A stretch of 64,000 bases of DNA from Ectopseudomonas composti (GTDB lineage: Bacteria > Pseudomonadota > Gammaproteobacteria > Pseudomonadales > Pseudomonadaceae), in assembly GCF_900115475.1 (NCBI RefSeq), contig NZ_FOWP01000002.1, positions 62,001-126,000 of the forward strand, given 5' to 3'. Under the pieces are notes generated by a model. That model was not told where the DNA came from, did not search any database, and was given only the letters and a program-made list of their open reading frames with translations. Numbering within the stretch: the first letter of the stretch is position 1; each line of letters starts with the position of its first letter. This document shows, in pieces, positions 42,769-50,668 of this stretch. The position numbers were made by a program, and so were the translations under genes.

Positions 42769-42786
42769 TGTAAACTTTTTATTACG
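42769..42786. promoter_or_regulatory. Candidate PhhR (TyrR-type) box
   Basis: TGTAAA-CTTTTT-ATTACG matches the TyrR/PhhR consensus TGTAAA-N6-TTTACA fully in the left half and 4 of 6 in the right. It lies about 110 bases upstream of phhA, between phhA and phhR. Confidence 0.6.
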
Positions 42787-42910
42787 ATATTGCCGGTATG
42801 GCGATTTTTCGGCTTGCTGCAGTGTTTTGGTGTCACATATTCTTGACGAAAATTATGCCGCCATCTCCGATTTCTGTGACCCGGCGGCCACAACAACAAG
42901 AGCCTGAGCC

Positions 42911-44464
42911 ATGCGTATCAAGGTCCACTGCCAGAACCGTGTCGGCATCCTGCGTGACATCCTCAACCTGCTGGTCGACTACGGCATCAACGTCGCCCGT
43001 GGCGAAGTCGGGGGCGAGCAGGGCAACGCCATCTACCTGCACTGCCCGAATCTGATCAACCTGCAGTTCCAGTCGCTAAGGCCGAAGTTCGAGTCTATTG
43101 CCGGCGTGTTCGGCGTCAAGCGCGTGGGGCTGATGCCCAGCGAACGGCGTCACCTGGAGCTCAACGCGCTGCTCGGTGCGCTGGATTTTCCTGTTCTGTC
43201 CATCGACATGGGCGGCAGCATCGTCGCCGCCAACCGCAGCGCCGCACAGCTGCTCGGCGTGCGCGTGGACGAGGTGCCGGGCATGGCGCTGTCGCGTTAT
43301 GCCGAGGATTTCGACTTGCCCGAGCTGGTGCGCGCCAACAAGACACGAATCAACGGCCTGCGGGTGAAGATCAAGGGCGATGTGTTTCTCGCCGATATCG
43401 CGCCGCTGCAGAACGAGCATGACGACAGCGAGGCACTGGCCGGAGCCGTACTGACCCTGCACCGCGCCGACCGCGTCGGTGAGCGTATCTATCATGTGCG
43501 CAAGCAGGAGCTGCGCGGCTTCGACTCGATCTTCCAGAGCTCCAAAGTGATGGCGGCAGTGGTCAAGGAGGCGCGGCGCATGGCGCCGCTGGATGCGCCG
43601 CTGTTGATCGAGGGTGAAACCGGTACGGGCAAGGAATTGCTGGCGCGCGCCTGCCACCTGGCCAGCCCGCGTGGGCAGTCGCCATTCATGGCACTCAACT
43701 GCGCCGGCCTGCCGGAATCCATGGCTGAGACCGAGCTGTTCGGTTACGGCCCTGGCGCCTTTGAGGGCGCGCGCCCGGAAGGCAAGCTCGGCCTGCTGGA
43801 ACTGACTGCAGGCGGCACCTTGTTTCTCGATGGTGTCGGCGAGATGAGCCCGCGTCTGCAGGCCAAGTTGCTGCGCTTTCTGCAGGATGGTTGCTTCCGT
43901 CGTGTCGGCAGCGACGAGGAGGTGTACCTGGACGTGCGGGTGATCTGCGCCACCCAGGTCGATTTGTCCGAGCTCTGCGCCCATGGCGAGTTTCGCCAGG
44001 ACCTCTACCACCGCCTTAACGTGCTCAGCCTGCACATCCCGCCGCTGCGCGAATGCCTCGACGGCCTGGCGCCTCTGGTCGAGCACTTTCTCGATTCCGC
44101 CAGTCGACAGATCGGTTGTGCATTACCCAAGCTGGCGCCGCAGGCTTTCGAGCGGATGGCCCATTACCACTGGCCGGGCAACGTGCGGCAGTTGGAGAAC
44201 GTACTGTTCCAGGCGGTTTCGCTGTGCGATGGCGGCACGGTGAAGGCTGAGCATATCCGCCTGCCGGACTACGGCGCACCGCAGCCGCTGGGCGAGTTCT
44301 CGGTGGAAGGCAGCCTCGACGATATTCTCGGCCGTTTCGAGAAGGCGGTGCTGGAGCGCCTGTTCCGTGACCATCCCAGCAGCCGCCAGTTGGGCAAGCG
44401 CCTCGGGGTTTCCCATACCACCATCGCCAACAAGCTGCGCCAGCACGGGTTGGGCAAGGACTGA
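42911..44464 (+). CDS. phhR: PhhR, TyrR-family activator of aromatic amino acid catabolism
   Basis: A 517-residue regulator: N-terminal ACT domain (HCQNRVGILRDILNLLVDYG), PAS region, AAA+ domain (Walker A EGETGTGKEL, Walker B TLFLDGVGEM) and a C-terminal Fis-like helix-turn-helix (QLGKRLGVSHTTIANKLRQH). The sigma-54 contact loop reads GAFEGA instead of GAFTGA, in line with TyrR/PhhR proteins working with sigma-70 RNA polymerase. It is divergent from phhABC and responds to phenylalanine and tyrosine in pseudomonads. Confidence 0.95.
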   Translation: MRIKVHCQNRVGILRDILNLLVDYGINVARGEVGGEQGNAIYLHCPNLINLQFQSLRPKFESIAGVFGVKRVGLMPSERRHLELNALLGALDFPVLSIDMGGSIVAANRSAAQLLGVRVDEVPGMALSRYAEDFDLPELVRANKTRINGLRVKIKGDVFLADIAPLQNEHDDSEALAGAVLTLHRADRVGERIYHVRKQELRGFDSIFQSSKVMAAVVKEARRMAPLDAPLLIEGETGTGKELLARACHLASPRGQSPFMALNCAGLPESMAETELFGYGPGAFEGARPEGKLGLLELTAGGTLFLDGVGEMSPRLQAKLLRFLQDGCFRRVGSDEEVYLDVRVICATQVDLSELCAHGEFRQDLYHRLNVLSLHIPPLRECLDGLAPLVEHFLDSASRQIGCALPKLAPQAFERMAHYHWPGNVRQLENVLFQAVSLCDGGTVKAEHIRLPDYGAPQPLGEFSVEGSLDDILGRFEKAVLERLFRDHPSSRQLGKRLGVSHTTIANKLRQHGLGKD

Positions 44465-44465
44465 T

Positions 44466-44621
44466 TCAACCCTTGTGCTTGCGCTTCGGCTTGGGCCGGC
44501 CCTGTACGCATTTGAAGCGCGGCTCGGTCTTGCAGATCACGTAGATGCGGCCACGACGCTTGACGATCTGGCAGTCGCGGTGACGCAGCTTGGCTTGCTT
44601 CAGCGAGGACAGAACCTTCAT
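44466..44621 (-). CDS. rpmJ: 50S ribosomal protein L36, zinc-free paralogue (YkgO type)
   Basis: A 51-residue L36 starting [20 protein letters not shown] and ending [10 protein letters not shown]. It lacks the CxxC...C...H zinc ribbon of standard L36, keeping only scattered Cys residues, so it is the C-minus form made under zinc limitation. Its ATG overlaps the rpmE2 stop by 4 bases. Confidence 0.93.
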   Translation of the reverse strand: MKVLSSLKQAKLRHRDCQIVKRRGRIYVICKTEPRFKCVQGRPKPKRKHKG

Positions 44622-44875
44622 GCGCCACCTCCGATGAAACCAGCGAAGCGCTTGTTGAAACCAGCGATACGGCCCTCGCTCTTGGCTTGGCGTTGCTGGC
44701 CGGTGTAGACGGGGTGCGAGGCGCTGGAAACATCCAGGGTGACGTAGGGGTAAACCACGCCCTGGTATTCGTGGGTCTTGTCGGTGTCCACCGTGGAGCC
44801 GATCAGGAAATAGGCGTTGGCGGCGACATCGTGGAACAGAACGGTGCGATAGCTGGGGTGAATGCCGGGCTTCAT
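44618..44875 (-). CDS. rpmE2: 50S ribosomal protein L31 type B, zinc-free paralogue (YkgM type)
   Basis: An 85-residue L31 ([34 protein letters not shown]) without a single cysteine, the C-minus form that replaces zinc-binding L31 when zinc is scarce and so frees zinc. It heads a two-gene operon with the C-minus L36; a Zur-like site lies upstream. Confidence 0.95.
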   Translation of the reverse strand: MKPGIHPSYRTVLFHDVAANAYFLIGSTVDTDKTHEYQGVVYPYVTLDVSSASHPVYTGQQRQAKSEGRIAGFNKRFAGFIGGGA

Positions 44876-44889
44876 TTTTAACTCCTGCT

Positions 44890-44902
44890 GTTACTGTATA
44901 AC
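44890..44902. promoter_or_regulatory. Candidate Zur box upstream of rpmE2-rpmJ
   Basis: GTTACTGTATAAC is a near-palindrome (GTTA...TAAC) resembling gammaproteobacterial Zur sites, 15 bases upstream of the rpmE2 start in an A+T-rich stretch. Zur control of C-minus ribosomal proteins is well known; the match here is by eye. Confidence 0.45.
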
Positions 44903-45007
44903 GTTTCTTTAATGATAATGGTTCTTGTTTTTATTGCAAGCACGACAATGCACCGCCATTGTCTTGGGCGGTTTGCTGAGGTCGAAGTGAGAGGGTGAAG
45001 CTGACGC

Positions 45008-45568
45008 TCAGGTTTGCTGTTGACCGCGCCAGGCCTGGGTGACGCGTTGGCGTAGCGCCTGGCGGTCCTGCAGGCGGCTGACGGCCTGCTCGGCAAGATT
45101 CAGCCAGTAGGGATCTGCCTTGGCCTGCACCACCGAAAGCCCGGAGGCGAGGTTGGCCCAGGCTGGTGGCAAGCGCCCGTGGCGCAGGGCGAAGCCGCCA
45201 TCGCGGTCGCGCGCCAGGTAGCGTATGCGGGGGATGCCGGCCAGCAGGATACGGCCGTAGCACATCAGGCAGGGCTCAAGGCTGACGTAGAGGGTCAGGT
45301 CTCGGCGGTCGACGTGCGCGTGTTTGGTTTCGAGTTGATCGAGCACCTGCATCTCGGCGTGAGCGGCGCTGCTGTAGGCCACGGCGAACACTTGATTCCG
45401 ACCGCTGCACAACAGTTCACCCGCTCCATCCACCAGCAATGCGCCGACCGCATAACAGCCTTCCTCAAGCGCCAGCAGGGCCTGTTCGCAACAGAGCCGG
45501 GCCCAGGTGTCATCGACATGGGTGCTGGCTGGTGCCTGCTGCAGCAGGGCGAGGTACTCCGGGTTCAT
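45008..45568 (-). CDS. Cytidine/deoxycytidylate-deaminase-fold nucleoside deaminase (TadA-like)
   Basis: A 186-residue zinc deaminase. His70-Ala-Glu72 and Cys100-Leu-Met-Cys103 (SLEPCLMC) form the zinc and proton-shuttle site. It lacks clear TadA features outside the core, so the substrate (guanine, a nucleoside or tRNA) is open. The ATG at 45,568 has GGAGG upstream; the frame extends upstream to 45,763 but lies partly within a mobile element there. Confidence 0.85.
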   Translation of the reverse strand: MNPEYLALLQQAPASTHVDDTWARLCCEQALLALEEGCYAVGALLVDGAGELLCSGRNQVFAVAYSSAAHAEMQVLDQLETKHAHVDRRDLTLYVSLEPCLMCYGRILLAGIPRIRYLARDRDGGFALRHGRLPPAWANLASGLSVVQAKADPYWLNLAEQAVSRLQDRQALRQRVTQAWRGQQQT

Positions 45569-45629
45569 GGGTGCCTCCAGGGCCCAAAAGGCGTCGCGTG
45601 AGTATGGCCTGCCCTGTGACTCGCGCCCT

Positions 45630-45817
45630 AGGGTCTGTACGAAAAGTCGTCGAGCGAAGATCAGGCAATACCGATGGCGGCCCCGCAAAAACAGGCGAAG
45701 AACGGCCGGGGTCGCGTTCGACTTTACGAGCGGTAAATGAGCATTCTGACTGGGCTCGCACACGAGCCTGTTTTTAACGCAGCATCACCGAGCGCAGGCA
45801 CTTTTCGTACAGACCCT
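45630..45817. mobile_element. MITE-like element (188 bp) with perfect 18-bp terminal inverted repeats
   Basis: AGGGTCTGTACGAAAAGT (45,630-45,647) and its exact complement ACTTTTCGTACAGACCCT (45,800-45,817) bound a non-coding insert. The flanks show CTA on both sides, a possible 3-base target duplication. An inner inverted pair (AAAAACAGGC / GCCTGTTTTT) is also present. A transposase in trans is needed; none is encoded here. A 50-bp relative lies at 37,274. Confidence 0.75.
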
Positions 45818-45839
45818 ACGACCTTGGTGCAATAGGCAG

Positions 45840-45966
45840 GGCATGGGGCTACGGCGACACTGAGGCCGTCCCGATCATCCTGCGTGATTTGGGTGCAAGC
45901 GTTTCCGCATTCCTTTCGAGGAATGCCTTGAATGGGCGGGCGACCAATTTGGTCGCCCTTTTTTTT
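45840..45966 (+). ncRNA. Candidate small RNA ending in an orphan terminator
   Basis: No plus-strand gene exists here, yet GCATTCC-TTTCGA-GGAATGC (45,907-45,926) is followed by a 9-bp terminator stem and eight T. The downstream gene is on the minus strand. The 5' end is not defined; CTACGGC near 45,850 might be a -10-like sequence. Confidence 0.5.
45938..45966 (+). terminator. Rho-independent terminator (plus strand)
   Basis: GGGCGACCA, loop ATT region, TGGTCGCCC, then a run of T to 45,966. The T run is on the plus strand only, so it does not serve the minus-strand LysR gene. Confidence 0.85.
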
Positions 45967-45987
45967 GGCCCGGAATTTTGCCTGGCT

Positions 45988-46875
45988 CTACACGCCCTGG
46001 TTCAGTCGGTCGATCAGCGCCCGCACGCTACCCGGTAGCGCATCCAGTTCACGCACCAGCATGCTGCGCTCGCGCACCGCCCAGGCTTCGTCCAGTTGCA
46101 AGATGGCCAGCTGCATGGTGCGACTATGCCGGCGTGCGGCCGACTCGGGGATGATGCCGATGCCGACGCCGCCTTCGATCATCCGGCAGATCGCCTCGAA
46201 GCTCGATACCTGGATACGCAGGGCCAGGTTGCCGCCGAATTTTTCCACCTGTTCACGCAGGAAGCTCAGCAGGGTGCTGCCCTCGTGCAGGCCGATGTGC
46301 TGGTAGGCGAGGGTGTCGGCGAAACTCACCGATTGCCGCTGCGCCAGGGTATGGCCCAGCGGCACCGCCAGCACCAGGCGGTCGGTGCTGAAGTGCAGCA
46401 CCTGCAGGCCGGGCGCCTGCACCGGGCCGGCGATGATGCCGAGATCCGCCGCGCCATCGAGTACGCCACGGACGATATCGCGGCTCAGACGCTCTTGCAG
46501 ATCGACGGTGACTCCGGGGCGCTCGGCGAGAAAACCGGCCAGCACCTCGGGGAGGAATTCGGTCACCGCCGTGGTGTTGGCGAAGATGCGCATATGCCCG
46601 GCGGCGTCGGTGCCATATTCGGTGAACTCGCTTTTCAGGTAGTCCACCTGGCGCATGATCAGTCGCGCATGCTGCAGCAGGCGTTGGCCTGCAGGGGTCA
46701 GTTCGACGCCACGGCTGTCGCGATACAGCAGGCGGCTACCGAGCTGGCTTTCCAGCGCTTTGATCCGCGCGCTGGCAGCGGCCGGCGAGAGAAATGCCTT
46801 GCGCGCGCCCTGGGTCAGGCTGGGCGACTCGGCGATATGGATGAACAGGCGCAGGTCGGGCAGATCGAAATGCAT
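45988..46875 (-). CDS. LysR-family regulator of the itaconate cluster
   Basis: A 295-residue LysR protein: HTH SLTQGARKAFLSPAAASARI near residues 18-40, then a substrate domain with ICRMIEGGVGIGIIPES. It is divergent from the itaconyl-CoA hydratase gene, in the position of the P. aeruginosa itaconate regulator (PA0877 region). It is clearly paralogous to the LysR at 56,633. ATG 46,875 (MHFDLPDLRLF) has AGGAA at good spacing; ATG 46,884 is also in frame. Confidence 0.88.
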   Translation of the reverse strand: MHFDLPDLRLFIHIAESPSLTQGARKAFLSPAAASARIKALESQLGSRLLYRDSRGVELTPAGQRLLQHARLIMRQVDYLKSEFTEYGTDAAGHMRIFANTTAVTEFLPEVLAGFLAERPGVTVDLQERLSRDIVRGVLDGAADLGIIAGPVQAPGLQVLHFSTDRLVLAVPLGHTLAQRQSVSFADTLAYQHIGLHEGSTLLSFLREQVEKFGGNLALRIQVSSFEAICRMIEGGVGIGIIPESAARRHSRTMQLAILQLDEAWAVRERSMLVRELDALPGSVRALIDRLNQGV

Positions 46876-46899
46876 GGTGGCCATTTCCTGATGTCATTC

Positions 46900-46953
46900 G
46901 TAGGTGCCGGCTTGCGGGCGATCAAGAAGCATCGCCAGCAAGCCGGCTCCTAC
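46900..46953. repeat. Inverted repeat upstream of the itaconate genes
   Basis: GTAGGTGCCGGCTTGCGGGC (46,900 on) pairs imperfectly with CGCCAGCAAGCCGGCTCCTA (to 46,953). Related units lie at 26,977 and 52,890. Confidence 0.65.
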
Positions 46954-47064
46954 AGTGTTGGTGTTAAGCATATCCGAACGCTGGTTTAAATAAATGCGGA
47001 TTCTCTGAACGCATGCAGCGTCGCATGCTCCAGCTCACACAAGAACCGAGCTGGAACCTGCCCC

Positions 47065-47892
47065 ATGAGTGATTCTGCTTTTTCCGCCTGGATCGGTCGT
47101 AGCGAAGAAGTCCACGACCAACTCAGTCGCAATCTGGTCAAGCGCATCGCCGCCACCTTCGGTGAAGCCACACCGGCCCATGGCGAGGCGCTGCCGCCGC
47201 TGTGGCACTGGGCGTTCTTTCAGGAGCCGGTCGCCGAGATCGGTCTGGGCGAGGACGGCCATCCGGCGCGCGGTGGCTTCCTGCCGCCGGCCGACGACCG
47301 TAACCGCATGTGGGCCGGTGGCCGTATCGAGTTCATCCAGCCGTTGCGCGTGGGTGGCGAAGCCAGCCGGGTATCGACCATCAAGCACATCGAAGAAAAG
47401 CACGGTCGTACCGGCGCGCTGTTGTTCGTCACCGTGCAGCACGACTACCTGCAGGACGGCCAACTGGCCATCCGCGAAGAGCAGGACATCGTCTACCGCG
47501 AGCCCAGCCCACCCAAGGCCAGCAGCGGCGAGCCACTGGTCGCCGGCGACTGGCGCGAGGCGGTCACACCGTCCAGCACGCTGCTGTTTCGCTACAGCGC
47601 AGTGACCTTCAACGGCCACCGCATCCATTACGACTGGCCCTACGTCACCGACACCGAAGGCTACAGCGGCCTGGTGGTACACGGCCCGCTGACCGCCACC
47701 CTCAGCCTGCGTGCCTTCTGTCGCGCCAACCCGCAGGCGCGCCTGCGCCGCTTCGCTTATCGCGGCCTACGCCCGCTGATCGCACCGCAGCCGTTCGAGG
47801 TGGGCGGGCGCATCAGCGGCGAGGGCCACGCAGAGCTGTGGGCGGGTAATGAAGCAGGCCTGGCGCAGCGCGCCGACGTGCAATTCGACTGA
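47065..47892 (+). CDS. ich: Itaconyl-CoA hydratase (MaoC/FAS1-like dehydratase fold)
   Basis: A 275-residue double hot-dog protein. The N-terminal half is FAS1-like dehydratase type; the C-terminal half carries FNGHRIHYDWPYVTDTEGY and GLVVHGPLTA, the hydratase signature. By gene order and fold it matches P. aeruginosa Ich (PA0878), which hydrates itaconyl-CoA to citramalyl-CoA. Mesaconyl-C4-CoA hydratase is a close alternative. It is the first gene of a six-gene run. Confidence 0.85.
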   Translation: MSDSAFSAWIGRSEEVHDQLSRNLVKRIAATFGEATPAHGEALPPLWHWAFFQEPVAEIGLGEDGHPARGGFLPPADDRNRMWAGGRIEFIQPLRVGGEASRVSTIKHIEEKHGRTGALLFVTVQHDYLQDGQLAIREEQDIVYREPSPPKASSGEPLVAGDWREAVTPSSTLLFRYSAVTFNGHRIHYDWPYVTDTEGYSGLVVHGPLTATLSLRAFCRANPQARLRRFAYRGLRPLIAPQPFEVGGRISGEGHAELWAGNEAGLAQRADVQFD

Positions 47893-47896
47893 TTGT

Positions 47897-47946
47897 GTAG
47901 CCCGGATGCAATCCGGGAAATCGCTCCCGGATTGCATCCGGGTTAC
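47897..47946. repeat. Inverted repeat between ich and the acyl-CoA dehydrogenase gene
   Basis: GTAGCCCGGATGCAATCCGG (from 47,897) and GGATTGCATCCGGGTTAC (to 47,946) pair over 21 bp with one mismatch. It ends 20 bases before the next start. Confidence 0.8.
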
Positions 47947-47965
47947 GGCTTACCGAGGAACTGTA

Positions 47966-49129
47966 ATGAACGCCTACAACAACGAAGAACTCAACGCCAT
48001 CCGCGAAGGCGTGCGCGCCCTGTGTGCGGAGTTCCCCGCCGAATACTGGCGCAAGATCGATGAGGAAAAGGGCTTCCCGGAAGCCTTCGTCAGCGCCATG
48101 ACTGAAGCCGGCTGGCTGTCGGCGATGATCCCGGAAGAATACGGTGGCTCGGGCCTGGGTCTGGCCGAGGCCTCGGTGATCCTCGAGGAGGTCAATCACT
48201 GCGGTGGCAACTCCGGCACTATCCACGGGCAGATGTACAACATGTTCACCCTGCTGCGTAACGGCAGCGAGGAGCAGAAACGCTACTACCTGCCCAAGCT
48301 CGCCAGCGGCGAACTGCGCCTGCAGTCGATGGGCGTCACCGAGCCCACCACTGGCACCGACACCACCAAGATCAAGACCACTGCGGTCAAGAAGGGCGAC
48401 AAGTACGTCATCAACGGCCAGAAGGTGTGGATCTCTCGCGTTCAGCACTCCGACCTGATGATCCTGCTGGCGCGCACCACGCCGTTGGCCGAGGTGCAAC
48501 GCAAGTCCGAGGGCATGTCGATCTTTCTGGTCGACCTGCGCGAGGCCATCGGCAACGGCCTGACCGTGCAGCCGATCGCCAACATGGTCAACCACGAGAC
48601 CAACGAGCTGTTCTTCGACAACCTGGAAATCCCCGCCAGCAGCCTGATCGGTGAAGAGGGCAAGGGCTTCCGCTACATCCTCGATGGCCTCAATGCCGAG
48701 CGCACGCTGATCGCCGCCGAGTGCATCGGCGACGGTCGCTGGTTCATCGAGAAGTCCGCGCAATACGCCCGCGATCGCGTGGTGTTCGGTCGGCCCATCG
48801 GCCAGAACCAGGGCGTGCAGTTCCCCATTGCCGAGGCGCACATCGAGATCGAGGCCGCCGACCTGATGCGTTGGCGCGCCTGCGAGGAATATGACGCCGG
48901 GCGCAACGCCGGAGCGGCAGCGAACATGGCCAAGTACCTGGCGGCCAAGGCCAGCTGGGAAGCGGCCAACGCCTGCCTGCAGACCCACGGCGGCTTCGGT
49001 TTCGCCAACGAATACGACGTCGAGCGCAAGTTCCGCGAGACCCGCCTGTACCAGGTGGCGCCGATCTCCACCAACCTGATCCTGAGCTACGTGGCCGAGC
49101 ACCTGCTCGAACTGCCACGTTCCTTCTGA
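47966..49129 (+). CDS. Acyl-CoA dehydrogenase of the itaconate cluster
   Basis: A 387-residue flavin acyl-CoA dehydrogenase. MGVTEPTTGTDTTKIKTTA is the FAD/substrate signature, and LQTHGGFGFANEYDVERKFRET is the C-terminal signature. It corresponds in position to PA0879. Its substrate is not established; oxidation of methylsuccinyl-CoA to an itaconyl/mesaconyl-CoA ester would fit the cluster (inference). The ATG at 47,966 has GAGGAA upstream; the open frame extends back to 47,849 over the repeat. Confidence 0.88.
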   Translation: MNAYNNEELNAIREGVRALCAEFPAEYWRKIDEEKGFPEAFVSAMTEAGWLSAMIPEEYGGSGLGLAEASVILEEVNHCGGNSGTIHGQMYNMFTLLRNGSEEQKRYYLPKLASGELRLQSMGVTEPTTGTDTTKIKTTAVKKGDKYVINGQKVWISRVQHSDLMILLARTTPLAEVQRKSEGMSIFLVDLREAIGNGLTVQPIANMVNHETNELFFDNLEIPASSLIGEEGKGFRYILDGLNAERTLIAAECIGDGRWFIEKSAQYARDRVVFGRPIGQNQGVQFPIAEAHIEIEAADLMRWRACEEYDAGRNAGAAANMAKYLAAKASWEAANACLQTHGGFGFANEYDVERKFRETRLYQVAPISTNLILSYVAEHLLELPRSF

Positions 49130-49188
49130 CTGCGAACGTAGGGTGGATGTCGCGCCACCTGCATGGCTACGAACTGGAGAACAACACG

Positions 49189-50544
49189 ATGAGCCAGCAC
49201 ACCCAGGCATTGGCTGAGTTTCTCGCCGATCTCAACTACGAGCAGATTCCCGAGCACGTACTGGATCGTACCGAAGACCTGTTCCTCGATTGGCTCGGCT
49301 CGGCCCTTGCCAGCGAGGGTGCGCGGCCGATTCCGCTGTTCGAGGCCTATGCGCAGAAGATGGGCCCGACCGATGGTCCGGCGCGCATCCTGGTCAACGG
49401 CCGTGGCACCTCGGCGTACTTTGCCGCCCTGGTCAATGGCGCCTCCTCGCATCTGGTGGAGCAGGACGACCTGCACAACAGCTCGGTGCTGCACCCGGCC
49501 ACGGTGGTGTTTCCGGCGGCCCTGGCTGGCGCGCAGGACCTCGGCAAGTCCGGCCGCGAGCTGCTGCTGGCCTCGGTGGCGGGCTACGAGGCTGGCATTC
49601 GCATCGGCGAGTTCCTCGGCCGCTCGCACTACCGCATCTTCCACACCACGGCGACCGTCGGCACTCTGGCTGCTGCCGTTGCTGTGGGCAAGCTACTGGA
49701 CTTCGATAAGCAGCAGTTCATCCACCTGCTCGGCAATGCTGGCACCCAGGCCGCCGGGCTGTGGGAGTTCCTGCGCGATGCCGCCGACTCCAAGCAACTG
49801 CACACCGCCAAGGCCGCAGCTGATGGCCTGCTGGCCGCCTACTTCACCGAGCAGGGCCTGACCGGCGCGCAGAACATTCTCGAGGGCGAGCAGGGCATGG
49901 CCGCCGGTATGTCCCGCGATGCCAATCCGAGCAAGCTGTCGGATCGTCTCGGCCGGCGCTGGGCGCTGGTGGAAACCTCGTTCAAGTTCCACGCCTCCTG
50001 CCGTCATACCCATCCGGCGGCTGATGCGCTGCTCGATCTGATGCAGCGCGAAGGCCTGCGTCATCAGCAGATCGAGCGCGTCATCGCCCGTGTGCATCAG
50101 GGCGCCATCGATGTGCTCGGCCGCGTGAAGGTGCCGCAGACCGTGCACCAGGCCAAGTTCTCCATGGGCACCGTGCTTGGCCTGATCGCCGTGCATGGCA
50201 GCGCGCAACTGACCGAGTTCGCCAATTTGGCGTTGCAGGACCCGGCCGTGGCCGCCTTCCGCGACAAGGTGCAGATGCGCCTCGACCCTGAGGTGGATGT
50301 GGCTTACCCGCAGCGCTGGTTGGGCCGCGTCGAGGTGATCACCACCGATGGCCGCACCCTGCGTGGCGCCATCGACGAGCCCAAGGGCGACCCCGGCAAC
50401 ACCCTTAGCCGCGCCGAGTTGGAAGACAAGTTCCGCCGCCTGCTGGCCTTCGCCGGCAAGCGCAGCAGCGATGAAGCGGGCGTGCTGATCGAGCGGGTCT
50501 GGCGTCTGCGCGAGACGGACGATCTGCGCCAGTTGACTTTGTAG
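49189..50544 (+). CDS. MmgE/PrpD-family protein
   Basis: A 451-residue MmgE/PrpD protein: LFLDWLGSALAS, NGASSHLVEQDDLHNSSVLH, FKFHASCRHTHPAADA and KFSMGTVLGL. The family includes 2-methylcitrate dehydratase and the itaconate-forming cis-aconitate decarboxylase. In this cluster (PA0881-like) it may interconvert itaconate-related acids; the reaction is unproven. The ATG at 49,189 (MSQHTQALAEF) follows CTGGAG; an ATG at 49,147 is within a repeat fragment. Confidence 0.88.
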   Translation: MSQHTQALAEFLADLNYEQIPEHVLDRTEDLFLDWLGSALASEGARPIPLFEAYAQKMGPTDGPARILVNGRGTSAYFAALVNGASSHLVEQDDLHNSSVLHPATVVFPAALAGAQDLGKSGRELLLASVAGYEAGIRIGEFLGRSHYRIFHTTATVGTLAAAVAVGKLLDFDKQQFIHLLGNAGTQAAGLWEFLRDAADSKQLHTAKAAADGLLAAYFTEQGLTGAQNILEGEQGMAAGMSRDANPSKLSDRLGRRWALVETSFKFHASCRHTHPAADALLDLMQREGLRHQQIERVIARVHQGAIDVLGRVKVPQTVHQAKFSMGTVLGLIAVHGSAQLTEFANLALQDPAVAAFRDKVQMRLDPEVDVAYPQRWLGRVEVITTDGRTLRGAIDEPKGDPGNTLSRAELEDKFRRLLAFAGKRSSDEAGVLIERVWRLRETDDLRQLTL

Positions 50545-50630
50545 GAGCGGATTCATCCGCGAAAACGTACGCCAACCCCGCACAACTGCAGCGCCTGACA
50601 CAGTGCATTCGCGGATGAATCCGCTCCTAC
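50541..50630. repeat. Perfect 23-bp inverted repeat overlapping the PrpD stop
   Basis: GTAGGAGCGGATTCATCCGC (50,541 on) and GCGGATGAATCCGCTCCTAC (to 50,630) are exact complements over 23 bases. It lies inside the itaconate run before ict. Confidence 0.85.
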
Positions 50631-50668
50631 AGGAACGCTGCTGCGCCTGAGTAAATGAGGTTCTTGAG

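Noticed and set aside
45008..45763. Longer deaminase starting at 45,763
   Set aside because: The extra N-terminus lies largely in the MITE-like element; the ATG at 45,568 has a GGAGG site and family length.
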